Both the position numbers and the translations under genes were made by a program. From positions 1-20,653 of the IMG/VR virus record IMGVR_UViG_3300007363_000132: a stretch of 20,653 bases of DNA. One strand, written 5' to 3'. This document shows positions 12,932-20,653 of this stretch, in pieces (positions within the stretch are counted from its first letter, which is position 1; each line of letters starts with the position of its first letter). Origin of the DNA: a virus. The notes under the pieces are model-generated. The model saw nothing but the letters and a program-made list of their open reading frames with translations, had not been told where the DNA came from and did no database searches.

Positions 12932-14514
12932 TGTTGCGGGTGCCTGCCGGTGGAGCGCAGCGGCGGGCCAGGACGGGTGTTTTCCAATTGCCCGCGCCTG
13001 TTCTGGGTTTGAACGCCCGCGACAACCTGATGGCGATGGACCCGCGCTATGCGGTGGCGATGGAAGACATGTTCCCCGAGGAAAGCTACATCCGCAGGCG
13101 GGCGGCGGCGGACAGCTTCGCGGGTGGTGCGACGGGAAATTTCCATTCGCTTTTCGAGTACGCCAAGGGCAGCACGTCGGGCAGTTTGGTAGGGTTCACC
13201 ACATCGGGCCGGATGTATGCGGGAATTACATCAGGTTCTCTCCCTGCGGCCACCTCGACCACGATGGGCACGGCGGAAGCAACGGCGGTCAACGTCAATT
13301 CTCTTCTGGTGGTCGCGTTCGACAACAACACCAAGGTTCCGCAGCAATGGGATGGAACCACCCTCTCGAACGTGACCATCACGAACGGGCCTTCGGGCGG
13401 CAATGCGTTTCTTGAGCATATCTCGCTACACAAGAACCGGACCTATTATTGCGAGCGCAACAGCCTGAAGTTCTGGTTTACCGCTACATCGGCCATAGGC
13501 GGCGACCTGACGGGCAAGTCGTTCGATCTGGTCTACATCTGCAAGAAGGGCGGTTACCTGCAATGCACGTCCACCTGGACCGTGGATGGCGGTAACGGGG
13601 TCGATGACCTGTTCGTCGCCGTCACTTCCGAAGGTGAGGTGGTGGTTTACCAGGGTTCCGATCCCTCGGATGCCACCGCGTGGTCTTTGGTGGGTGTCTA
13701 TGAAATCCCCAAGCCGATTGGCCGCAGATGCACGGTGAAGTTCGGCGGTGATCTGCTGATTATCACCGAGGTCGGCATTGTCTCGATGGCGGGGCTGTTT
13801 GCCGAGGGCGGGATTTTCCGGGGCCGGGCGGATTTCTCCAGCGTCATCGGCCCTGCGTGGAGGTCTCTGGTCAACCTCAACACCAAAACCTATCCGGGCT
13901 GGTTCGGGGTTCACTTTCCGGCAATGCGGATGCTGGTGTTCAACGTCCCCGACACCAACAACAGTTACACCGGCAAGCAGTTCATCATGAACACGGCGAC
14001 CGGGGCGTGGTGCCGGTGGAGCGTGAGGATGGGCTGCGCTGCCATATGGCAGTCGCGGATGATTATCGGATACACGACCTCCACCTATGAACTCGAGGTC
14101 AATTCGGCTGTCGCCAGCCCTCCCGGCAAGGATGATTACGCCTCGAGCACAGCTTTGACGGCCTATTTCAAACAGGCTTACAGCACCCTTGGAGTTCCGG
14201 GCCGAAAGAAACTGATCCGCCGCATCATCCCGAGAATGGGCGATGGCGACATCAGCGTGAATTATCACGTCGCGATGGCTGCTGATTATCAGGATGCGGC
14301 CTACTCGTCCTCAAATGTGCGTTCTGTGGAATGGTGGGGCGACAGGGCTAGTGCATCTGATTTCGGGACGGCCCTGCTGAACCCGCAGGAATCGCACGGC
14401 TCGCTTGGAACATCGTTCAGCCTGCGCTTTGCGCTGGACCAGGGCGGCACACAGATAGCCCAGCAAAATATCATCTACGCCGGGGCGGATGTTCATTACG
14501 AAGTCGGGTTTTGA
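12931..14514 (+). CDS. Tail hub / DNA-stabilisation-like virion protein, 527 aa
   Basis: ATG 12931 overlaps the previous stop with GAGGT upstream. The 527-aa product starts with a short basic segment and 'PAPVLGLNARDNLMAMDPRYAVAMEDMFPEESYIRRR', a signature shared by a family of podovirus tail proteins. The rest is repeated beta structure with Gly-, Thr- and Trp-rich turns ('GNFHSLFEYAKG', 'LVVAFDNNTKVPQQWDGTTLSN', 'ISLHKNRTYYCERNSLKFWF', 'GEVVVYQGSDPSDATAWSLVGVYEIPKPIGRRC' in pieces), consistent with a beta-propeller, as in the P22 gp10 hub. It probably forms the tail-tube extension below the adaptor that holds packaged DNA. There is no hydrolase motif. Its last 26 bases overlap the acetyltransferase gene. 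Confidence 0.75.
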   Translation: MLRVPAGGAQRRARTGVFQLPAPVLGLNARDNLMAMDPRYAVAMEDMFPEESYIRRRAAADSFAGGATGNFHSLFEYAKGSTSGSLVGFTTSGRMYAGITSGSLPAATSTTMGTAEATAVNVNSLLVVAFDNNTKVPQQWDGTTLSNVTITNGPSGGNAFLEHISLHKNRTYYCERNSLKFWFTATSAIGGDLTGKSFDLVYICKKGGYLQCTSTWTVDGGNGVDDLFVAVTSEGEVVVYQGSDPSDATAWSLVGVYEIPKPIGRRCTVKFGGDLLIITEVGIVSMAGLFAEGGIFRGRADFSSVIGPAWRSLVNLNTKTYPGWFGVHFPAMRMLVFNVPDTNNSYTGKQFIMNTATGAWCRWSVRMGCAAIWQSRMIIGYTTSTYELEVNSAVASPPGKDDYASSTALTAYFKQAYSTLGVPGRKKLIRRIIPRMGDGDISVNYHVAMAADYQDAAYSSSNVRSVEWWGDRASASDFGTALLNPQESHGSLGTSFSLRFALDQGGTQIAQQNIIYAGADVHYEVGF

Positions 14515-14923
14515 GTTCGTATTTGACCGCTCGGTGGCGGATTGGGTTTCGGAACGGCTGCCGGAGCCGTGCGAGTTCGGGGACTGCGCCGCCATTGGTT
14601 TGATGGACGGCAAACCCATAGCCGGGGTGGTTTACACCAACTGGCTCATTGGCCCCTCGGGGCCGCACTCAATAGAGATGCACATAGCCGCTGAAGGAAA
14701 GCGGTGGGCGCACCGGAGGACACTCAGGGTGTTCTTTGGCTTTGCGTTCGAAAACCTGAAGGCAAATCGGGTAACTGCGGTCACGCAGCCATACAACGCG
14801 GCCTGTATCGACATGTTGGAAAGACTTGGATTCCAGCATGAAGGGACATTGCGGCAGGGCTACCCCTCCGGGGTTGATGCTTTGCTGTTCGGAATGCTCA
14901 AGACGGAATGCAGGTGGTTGTAA
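14489..14923 (+). CDS. GNAT-family N-acetyltransferase
   Basis: The 144-aa product has the GNAT layout: an N-terminal strand-helix part (FEFVFDRSVADWVSERLP), a central 'AAIGLMDGKPIAGVVYTNW' strand pair, the acetyl-CoA-binding region around 'KRWAHRRTLRVFFGFAFENL' and a final 'NRVTAVTQPYNAACIDMLERLGFQHEGTLRQGY', characteristic of the RimJ/RimL-like branch. The N-A-A--MLERLGF-HEG ending is especially diagnostic. It would transfer acetyl from acetyl-CoA to an amine; the substrate is unknown and could be a phage structural protein, a host protein or a small molecule. The start ATG 14489 lies 26 bases inside the previous gene, and the end joins the next gene through TAATG. Acetyltransferases in tail operons are found in many phages, with roles not settled. 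Confidence 0.88.
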   Translation: MFITKSGFEFVFDRSVADWVSERLPEPCEFGDCAAIGLMDGKPIAGVVYTNWLIGPSGPHSIEMHIAAEGKRWAHRRTLRVFFGFAFENLKANRVTAVTQPYNAACIDMLERLGFQHEGTLRQGYPSGVDALLFGMLKTECRWL

Positions 14924-17103
14924 TGGGCGGACTTATCGGCGGCGGTGGCGGCGGCAAGAAGGCGGCAAAGCAGGCCAAGCAGGTTGCTGCGGACCAGTTC
15001 AAGTACAACGTGGACGCGGCCAATCTCTCGGCGGGCCTAAACCGCTACAACGAGACAAACCCTTACGGGTCGGTTTCGTGGACCAAGGACGCGAACGGGC
15101 AATGGTCGGTTAACCAGCAGGCGTCTCCGCAGCTTCAGGGTGCGATTGATTCCAGCCTGAACATGCAGACGGCTGGCAACAACGCCACCACGGGGGCTAT
15201 CGGGCGGGTTGCTGGAACCATCGGGTCTGCGTTCAACCCCAATCTCCCGGCGATGGGCGCAACACCGACCGCCGACGCGGCGGTGAGGTTCACTCCGAAC
15301 AACACACAGGCGCAGACGGGCTTGGGTGGGTTTGGCAGCGCCTATGACGCCCTTTTCGGGGCTGGCGGCGTTCCCAATCCCCAGAACGTGCAGGCGGGCT
15401 CCTATCAGTCGTCCCTTGCCCCTGCTGGCAATATCATGTCTCGGGTGAGGGATGCGGGGCCGATCCAGGGCGGATTCAATGCCGGCGGGCAAATCAATCA
15501 GGACCTTGGCCCGTATCAGCAGGCTTCCGGGTCTGTCGCGCCTTCCGGGGGCATCAATCAGAACCTTGCCTTGCAGGCCTCTCTCGGTGACGCCGGCCAG
15601 ATCAACAGCGGCCCAGCCTCGATGCAGGGCTATCAGCGCGGTCTTGATTTCTCGGGCGCTCCCTCGCTCTACGGTTCGGGGAATGTCTCGGCGGATTATA
15701 ACTCTGCCGTGCAGACCGCGTTCGGCGCGCAGAAGGCCAATATTGACGAGGCTTACTCGACACAGCGCCGCCAGTTGGAGCAGCGCCTTGCGGATCAGGG
15801 TATCCCGATGGATTCCGAGGCTGCGCGGTTTCAGATGGCGCAGCTCGACAAGAACCGGGACGCCTCGTACATCCAGGCGCAGGCTGCGGCAGCCAATACG
15901 GGCCTGAATACGCAGAGCACGCTTTCCGGGCTGTCCCTTGCGAACAGGGGCCAGATTGTCGGAGAGACGGCGCAGCAGGGCCAGTTTGCCAACCAGGCCA
16001 CGGGCGCGACCAATCAGGATGTGCTTACGGGGGCTGGGTTTCAAAACCAGGCGCAGCAGCAGCGCTTTGCCCAGATGCTTCAGTCCGGTCAGTTCGGTAA
16101 TGACGCCATGCTGGCGGCTGCGAACTATAATATGGGCGCACAGGGCCAGCAGTTCGGGCAGAACATGGCCCAGACGCAGCTTGGCAATCAGGCGGCGGGC
16201 CAGAACTTCAACCAGCAGCTTCAGGCGGCTCAGTACGGTCTCGGGGCGCAGGCGCAGCAGTTTGGCCAGAACCAGGCACAGGCTCAGTTCGGCAATCAGG
16301 CGCAGGCCCAGCAGTACAACCAGAACGCCAACAACATGACGCAGGCCAACGCGGCGCAAGCACAAAGGTTTGGTCAGAACCTCCAGTCGGGCCAGTTTGC
16401 GAACTCTGCCCAGCAGCAGCTTTTTGCGGACCAGCTTGCGGCCTCGGGACAGAACTTCAATCAGGCAATGAGTTCCCAGAACACCCGGTTCGGTCAGGCG
16501 TATGACACGCAAAACTCCGCATTCGACCAGTCGCTTGCGGGCGGGCAGTTCTACAACCAGGGTCAGCAGCAGCAGTTCGACCAGAACATGAACCGCGCCG
16601 GGTTCTACAATCAGGCAGCCCAGCAGGACTTCAACAACTCGATGGCCTCGGCGCAGCAGCAGAACGCGCTCAGGCAGCAGGAGTTCGGCATTGCGGCGGA
16701 CAAGCGGGCGATCCCGATCAACGAGACGCTTGGTTTTATGAAGGCGGTCCAGCCGACGCCGCAACTGCCGAGCGTGCAGACCCCGGCCATCAACGTGGCT
16801 GCGCCGGACTATCAAGGCACCTATTCCAACATCATGCAGGCCAACGCGCAGAAGAACGCCGGAAAGATGGGCGCTCTTGGAACCTTGGGCGCTGCCGGCG
16901 TAACGAAGTGGTGTTGGGTGGCCCGCGAGGTATATGGCGAGAGCAACCCGGCGTGGCTTGAGTTCAGGGCGTGGCTGTTCAACCGTGCACCTGCGTGGCT
17001 GCGTTATCTTTACGGGCGCTATGGTGAGCGGTTCGCGGCGTTCATCGCTGACAAGCCCCGCCTTAAATCTGTCATTCGCTTCTTCATGGACAAGGTGCGC
17101 TGA
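14923..17103 (+). CDS. Large Gln/Ala-rich internal virion (ejection-type) protein
   Basis: The preferred start is ATG 14923, with AGGTGG six bases upstream and TAATG coupling; an upstream ATG at 14908 has a weaker site. The 726-aa product opens GGLIGGGGGGKKAAKQAK and 'NRYNETNPYGSVSWTKDANGQWSVNQ', a signature of long podovirus tail/internal proteins ('TPYGS..W...G.W.V.Q'). A central helical part (QRRQLEQRLADQGIPMDSEAA) is followed by about 235 residues rich in Gln, Asn and Ala, with an aromatic or Leu residue every 9 or 11 positions. The last about 65 residues form a separate domain starting CWVAREVYGE and ending VIRFFMDKVR, with Trp/Arg-rich helices. It likely enters the cell or spans its envelope during DNA delivery. 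Confidence 0.75.
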   Translation: MGGLIGGGGGGKKAAKQAKQVAADQFKYNVDAANLSAGLNRYNETNPYGSVSWTKDANGQWSVNQQASPQLQGAIDSSLNMQTAGNNATTGAIGRVAGTIGSAFNPNLPAMGATPTADAAVRFTPNNTQAQTGLGGFGSAYDALFGAGGVPNPQNVQAGSYQSSLAPAGNIMSRVRDAGPIQGGFNAGGQINQDLGPYQQASGSVAPSGGINQNLALQASLGDAGQINSGPASMQGYQRGLDFSGAPSLYGSGNVSADYNSAVQTAFGAQKANIDEAYSTQRRQLEQRLADQGIPMDSEAARFQMAQLDKNRDASYIQAQAAAANTGLNTQSTLSGLSLANRGQIVGETAQQGQFANQATGATNQDVLTGAGFQNQAQQQRFAQMLQSGQFGNDAMLAAANYNMGAQGQQFGQNMAQTQLGNQAAGQNFNQQLQAAQYGLGAQAQQFGQNQAQAQFGNQAQAQQYNQNANNMTQANAAQAQRFGQNLQSGQFANSAQQQLFADQLAASGQNFNQAMSSQNTRFGQAYDTQNSAFDQSLAGGQFYNQGQQQQFDQNMNRAGFYNQAAQQDFNNSMASAQQQNALRQQEFGIAADKRAIPINETLGFMKAVQPTPQLPSVQTPAINVAAPDYQGTYSNIMQANAQKNAGKMGALGTLGAAGVTKWCWVAREVYGESNPAWLEFRAWLFNRAPAWLRYLYGRYGERFAAFIADKPRLKSVIRFFMDKVR
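15970..16690 (+). repeat. Coding repeat with 9/11-residue aromatic periodicity
   Basis: Within the large Gln-rich protein, Phe, Tyr or Leu followed by Gly/Asn/Ala recurs with spacing of mostly 9 residues (27 bp), sometimes 11 or 18. A typical stretch reads QFGQNMAQTQLGNQAAG, then NFNQQLQAAQYGLG, QQFGQNQAQAQFGN. The DNA has matching CAG/CAA-rich 27-bp periodicity but units have diverged, so it is an old tandem array. Confidence 0.8.
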
Positions 17104-18404
17104 TGGCTAATCTTCTCCTCTACAACCCGGCATCCCTTCAGTCCGCCGCGCTGCTTCAACGCCGCCCCATGTCCCAGGCACAGCAAAACGAGATGCTGTC
17201 CAAGGCGCTTCAGGAACAGATGGCGAATGATCCCCAACAGGGCCAGATACAGGACTGGCGCGACCGCTCGATGACGCCGTTTGGTGTCGGGGCGGGGTTG
17301 ACGGGCGTTGCCGCCCAGATCGCCTCGGCGCTGGTAGCCAAGGACAAGGAAAAAAAGCTGACCAAGGACTATCAGGGCCGTCAGCAGTCGCAGACCGAGA
17401 TGTATGCGCGCATTCTCGCGCCGAACTCGGACGGCGCAAGCCCGCTTGATTCACTTACGCCCGCTCAGCGGCAGATGATTGAACCCTATCTTGCGAACCC
17501 CGACACGCGGGAACAGGCGTCGGCGATCCTGATGAAAAGTGCATTTGATCCGCAGGAGACGCCGATTTATCAGACCTACACCGGGTCGGACGGCCAGCAG
17601 TACGCATGGAACCCGAAGAAGCCGGATGAGCAGCCCCGCGCCCTTCCCAACTCACAGAAGCCCGACGAGTTCGACAACATCGAGACGGTTGTTGATGGCC
17701 GTCCCGGCATCTATCGGCAGAACAAGCGCACGGGTGAAATCAGCAGTTATGTGGGCGCGCTACCGCCAAAGCAGCCGGCTACTGTCGTCAACAATATTCC
17801 TGACAACGGACAGGGTGCGTGGGCCAAGGAAGACGCCAAACTCTGGGCGCAGAGACACGCTGACACAGTGACGCTAGCGTCAAAGTCTCCCACACAACTG
17901 GCTCTTTATGACGAGTTCGAACGCTTGAACAGCAGCGCGGACAGCGGCCCCATTCCCGCCGTATCGCTTGGGGTGCGGGCGGCGCTGAAAGATTATGGTT
18001 TTGACGACAAGAACGTGCCCAACCAAGAGGCCATGCGAAGCATGACTAATCAGTTTACGCTGGGCAAGGTTGACGAGCTTGGTGGAAACCAGATTTCAGA
18101 CGGCGACCGGGCGTTCCTGAAAGAGATTCCGCCGTCTTATTTCAACACTCGGGAAGGCAACAAACTTATCATCGACATCGGCAGGCGCACCGAGAAGCGC
18201 AAGATGGATATTGCCCGCCTCCAGCAGAAATACATTGCCGAGAATGGCAGGCTGGACAGCGGGTATATCTCATACGAGCAGGATTGGGCGGAAAAGAACC
18301 CGCTGTTTGATGACAAGTTCCGCGCCAAGGTTGCGCAGGGCAAGGGTGGCGATGGTAACCGCAAGGAATACAACTACGGCCCAGACGGGAGGCGGATTCC
18401 ATGA
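17103..18404 (+). CDS. Internal virion / ejection-type protein, 433 aa
   Basis: ATG 17103 overlaps the stop of the preceding gene (TGATG) with AAGGTG upstream. The N-terminal 100 residues include a Gln-rich helix (AQQNEMLSKALQEQMAND) and 'FGVGAGLTGVAAQIASALVAKDKEKKL', a small-residue hydrophobic helix followed by lysines that could be membrane-active. The middle contains 'DPQETPIYQTYTGSDGQQYAWNPKKPDEQPRALPN', and the C-terminal half is helical with 'GDRAFLKEIPPSYFNTREGNKLIIDIGRRTEKRKMDIARLQQKY' (in part) and a 'GYISYEQDWAEKNPLF' end. This C-terminal pattern is frequent in phage internal or ejected proteins. No lytic enzyme residues are recognised. Its position in the three-gene block suggests a role in DNA ejection. 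Confidence 0.7.
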   Translation: MANLLLYNPASLQSAALLQRRPMSQAQQNEMLSKALQEQMANDPQQGQIQDWRDRSMTPFGVGAGLTGVAAQIASALVAKDKEKKLTKDYQGRQQSQTEMYARILAPNSDGASPLDSLTPAQRQMIEPYLANPDTREQASAILMKSAFDPQETPIYQTYTGSDGQQYAWNPKKPDEQPRALPNSQKPDEFDNIETVVDGRPGIYRQNKRTGEISSYVGALPPKQPATVVNNIPDNGQGAWAKEDAKLWAQRHADTVTLASKSPTQLALYDEFERLNSSADSGPIPAVSLGVRAALKDYGFDDKNVPNQEAMRSMTNQFTLGKVDELGGNQISDGDRAFLKEIPPSYFNTREGNKLIIDIGRRTEKRKMDIARLQQKYIAENGRLDSGYISYEQDWAEKNPLFDDKFRAKVAQGKGGDGNRKEYNYGPDGRRIP

Positions 18405-20554
18405 TTACAGCCACAGCCCCTGACGGCAGCAGGCATAACTTTCCAGATGGCACCGACGATGCTGTTATCGACCGCGCCATGCAGGAATACATTGCTGGAA
18501 TCAAGCAACCCAAAGAGCCGGGATTGCTGGAGCAGGCTGGGTCTGCCGTGAAGGGCTTTGCCAAGGGCGCTTACAACATGGTGACGGGCGCTGACCGGAT
18601 GACTGATGAAGTCCGCCGCCTGCCGGAGGGCATTCAGGAGCCGTCACCGTCTATCGGGGCTAATCTGAGGGGCGGGATTGGTTATGCAGCCGCCAGCGAT
18701 GACACCCAGCGCCGCCAGATCATGGAGCAGAATTATCCGGGGATCGAGTTCCGGCAGGACGCCAAGGGCAACACCATCGGCAAGTACAACGGCAAGGAGT
18801 TCGTGCTGAACAAGCCGGGTCTTTCCCAGACCGATATTCTCCCGGCTGCCTTGCAGGGGGTGGCGTACACCTACGGAGCGATGGGCGGGGCAAAGTTGGC
18901 TCCTTGGCTTGGCAGGGCGCTTGGTGTTGGCGCGGGCGCGGCTGGAACCTCGGTGGCGCTGGATACCACGGCTAACGCAGGCGGGGCCAAGAAGGGCCTT
19001 ATCGACATAGGTAAGAGCGCCGGTATGGCTGGTGTGACCGGCGCGGGGTTTGAACTGGCAGCGCCCGCTGTGGCAAAGCTTTACCAGGCGGTTCGCAGCC
19101 GTGGGGCTGAGATGACCAACATGGCTGGCGGTTTGACGCCGCAAGCCAAGGAAGCCATGCGCGAGGCCGGGATTAATCCCGATGACCTCTCGGATGAGTT
19201 CATGGGCATCCTGCGGAACTACACCGGCAAGATGGACGATACCGCCGCCGCTCGCCTCTCTCAGGGCCAGAGCCTCCCGGTTCCGATCCAGCAGACACGC
19301 GGCCAGCTTACGATGGACCCGCAGGCCCAGAGGCTTGAGGAAGCCATGCGGGCGGGTTCCTATGGCGAGACGGCAGGCCAGCGCATGAGGGGTGTTGCTG
19401 GTGACCAGCAGGCGCAGATCGGGCAGAACCTGGACGCTATTCAATCGGGCATGTCGGGCGGGCAAAGGCAGGTTGTCCAGCGCGGGCAGGGCGGCGAGAT
19501 GGTTTCAAACCGTCTTAACCAGTTGTACGACACGCAAAAGGCGGGTGTTGATGCCGCCTATGACGCAGCGCGGAATGCCCCTCCGGCGTTTGTGCAGCCT
19601 GATGTAGCTGCCAGCGGGGTGAACCGTGTTGCGACCGCCGTTAAGCAGAACCATGATCTTCTGGCTGTGCCTCGGGTTGCATCCGGGCTTGACCAACTTG
19701 CCGCTCTTGCTCCTGACGGGGCCACGCCCGCCAACATCAAGGGCTTGTTTCAGTGGCGGCAGCGAATGAGCAACGTGCGCGCAAACGGCGGTCAGGAGGC
19801 CGTCGCCGCAAAGGACGCGCTCAGGGAGTTTGATGCGTTTGTGAACGAGGCTGTAGACAATGCCTTGATGTCTGGCGATGACGCCGCCGTTGCCTTGTGG
19901 CGCGATGCCATTGCCAAGAACCGGGAGTTTGCCCAGCGTTTCAAGGGTAACGATCTTGTCGGCAAGCTGACACTGCGCGTCTATGACACGGATTCCCGCC
20001 AACTGGCCGTCGATCCCACATCGGCGGTAAACTACATCCTTGGCCAAGCCAAGATGGGGCCTGCCGGTAAGCAAAACATTGTCCCCAACATGAAGAAGCT
20101 GCGCGACACGCTCGGCGCAGACAGTCAGGAATGGAATGCGCTTCGCGAGGAGGCATTCATGCGCTTCGCTTCGGCGGGGAAGGGCGCGTCACCTGGCGGT
20201 GTAGAGCAGTTCTCGGGCGTGAACTTCAAGACCAACTGGACCAATGCGTGGCAAAAGGACGCCCCGTTGATGAGCCAGCTTTTCACCCAGCGCGAGAAGC
20301 AGATCATCGACCAGTTTGCCGATGTTTCAGCGCGCGTGACCAGCCAGACCAAGTATGGCGGCAACCCCTCGGGCACATCCTACGCCATGAACGATCTTCT
20401 GCTCAAACTGCCGTTTGGCCGGAAGCTGCGAGACTTCCTGAAAGAGGCGGAAGGCGCAAGCAGGGCCAGTCAGGCGCTCAAGGTGCCGTATAAGGAAATC
20501 CCGGCGGGCTATCTGGGGGCGGGTGGAGCAACGGCGGGAACGCGGGATTATTGA
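18401..20554 (+). CDS. Large internal virion / ejection-type protein, 717 aa
   Basis: ATG 18401 overlaps the previous stop with GGGAGG upstream. The N-terminus, TATAPDGSRHNFPDGTDDA then VIDRAMQEYI, is a short domain common at the start of phage internal virion proteins ('DG....FPDGT.DA.I...M'). Residues 140-230 contain a series of Gly/Ala-rich hydrophobic helices (LPAALQGVAYTYGAMGGAKL, LGVGAGAAGTSVALD, SAGMAGVTGAGFELAAPAV) that could enter a membrane. The remainder is mainly alpha-helical and charged with many Gln and Arg. No lysozyme Glu or peptidase motif is evident, so a structural pore-forming or DNA-escort role is more likely than wall digestion. It is the last + strand gene seen and ends tail-to-tail with a small gene on the - strand. 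Confidence 0.75.
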   Translation: MITATAPDGSRHNFPDGTDDAVIDRAMQEYIAGIKQPKEPGLLEQAGSAVKGFAKGAYNMVTGADRMTDEVRRLPEGIQEPSPSIGANLRGGIGYAAASDDTQRRQIMEQNYPGIEFRQDAKGNTIGKYNGKEFVLNKPGLSQTDILPAALQGVAYTYGAMGGAKLAPWLGRALGVGAGAAGTSVALDTTANAGGAKKGLIDIGKSAGMAGVTGAGFELAAPAVAKLYQAVRSRGAEMTNMAGGLTPQAKEAMREAGINPDDLSDEFMGILRNYTGKMDDTAAARLSQGQSLPVPIQQTRGQLTMDPQAQRLEEAMRAGSYGETAGQRMRGVAGDQQAQIGQNLDAIQSGMSGGQRQVVQRGQGGEMVSNRLNQLYDTQKAGVDAAYDAARNAPPAFVQPDVAASGVNRVATAVKQNHDLLAVPRVASGLDQLAALAPDGATPANIKGLFQWRQRMSNVRANGGQEAVAAKDALREFDAFVNEAVDNALMSGDDAAVALWRDAIAKNREFAQRFKGNDLVGKLTLRVYDTDSRQLAVDPTSAVNYILGQAKMGPAGKQNIVPNMKKLRDTLGADSQEWNALREEAFMRFASAGKGASPGGVEQFSGVNFKTNWTNAWQKDAPLMSQLFTQREKQIIDQFADVSARVTSQTKYGGNPSGTSYAMNDLLLKLPFGRKLRDFLKEAEGASRASQALKVPYKEIPAGYLGAGGATAGTRDY

Positions 20555-20649
20555 TCCCAGGTTATCCAGCGGCCCGTTCCAAGCTTGTGGCCGATCTGCA
20601 CGAAGATCGCGGCGGCAGTAACCGCCAGCACCCCCCAGAACCCAAACAT
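20548..20649 (-). CDS. Possible small single-pass membrane protein, 33 aa (or the end of a longer gene)
   Basis: On the - strand, ATG at 20649 opens a 33-residue frame ending at TAA 20548-20550, overlapping the end of the 717-aa gene by seven bases. The product starts MFGFWGVLAVTAAAIFVQIG and ends KLGTGRWITWDQ, that is, one hydrophobic helix and a short polar tail. The window ends four bases upstream of the ATG, so the ribosome binding site and any longer N-terminus cannot be seen. Small membrane proteins near the end of tail modules are often lysis-related, but nothing specific supports this here. Confidence 0.45.
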   Translation of the reverse strand: MFGFWGVLAVTAAAIFVQIGHKLGTGRWITWDQ

Positions 20650-20653
20650 CAGA

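Noticed and set aside
15037-16815. A 592-aa frame on the - strand
   Set aside because: It is the antisense shadow of the Gln-rich repeat gene; low-complexity CAG/CTG-rich DNA keeps the opposite frame open. The Leu/Arg/Val-rich product has no family likeness.
1-20653. CRISPR array or tRNA genes
   Set aside because: No regularly spaced identical repeats with unique spacers and no cloverleaf with GTTCRA-type arms were found by eye.

Overview
This window is a structural (late) module of a tailed double-stranded DNA phage or prophage. The DNA is GC-rich and almost fully coding. Genes lie on the + strand in a tight series with ATGA, TGATG or TAATG start/stop overlaps. The set is small and large terminase, P22-type portal, scaffold-like protein, HK97-type major capsid protein, decoration proteins, head-tail adaptor, tail hub and three large ejection-type proteins. 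That set points to a podovirus-like particle. The host cannot be read from the sequence; the base composition and protein style suggest a GC-rich proteobacterium, perhaps an alphaproteobacterium (inference).

Layout. Bases 1-557 are the end of a tail-fibre-like protein. Bases 554-2500 hold small accessory genes: two hypothetical proteins, a lipoprotein with an HExxH metallopeptidase motif, and two proteins with pentapeptide periodicity (Ala-Ile and His-aromatic). Bases 2593-4288 encode terminase. Bases 4285-8298 encode a small virion protein, the portal, a 74-aa gene bracketed by a 17-bp direct repeat, an 81-aa protein and the scaffold-like protein. Bases 8335-10052 are the major capsid gene. 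Bases 10065-11444 carry two paralogous decoration proteins, 11444-14514 the head-completion and tail genes, 14489-14923 a GNAT acetyltransferase and 14923-20554 the ejection-type proteins. A tiny gene at the right edge lies on the - strand.

The main discovery is that the major capsid gene is split by a 755-nt group I intron (8525-9279). Joining base 8524 to base 9280 restores one 320-aa capsid protein through a conserved ENSTYQRYSG segment. The 5' exon ends in U and the intron ends in G, as group I splicing requires. P3 to P8, the P7 bulge with its G-binding pair, an AAGAU J8/7 and P9 hairpins can all be drawn by hand. The intron also carries a LAGLIDADG homing endonuclease gene on the opposite strand (9026 down to 8541). 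It is the only convincing complete - strand gene and overlaps the 5' structural end of the intron.

The genes act together as follows: terminase packages DNA through the portal into a shell built with the scaffold, capsid and decoration proteins; adaptor and hub proteins close the head and form the tail; the long Gln/Ala-rich proteins are probably ejected with the DNA. Capsid production depends on self-splicing of the intron.
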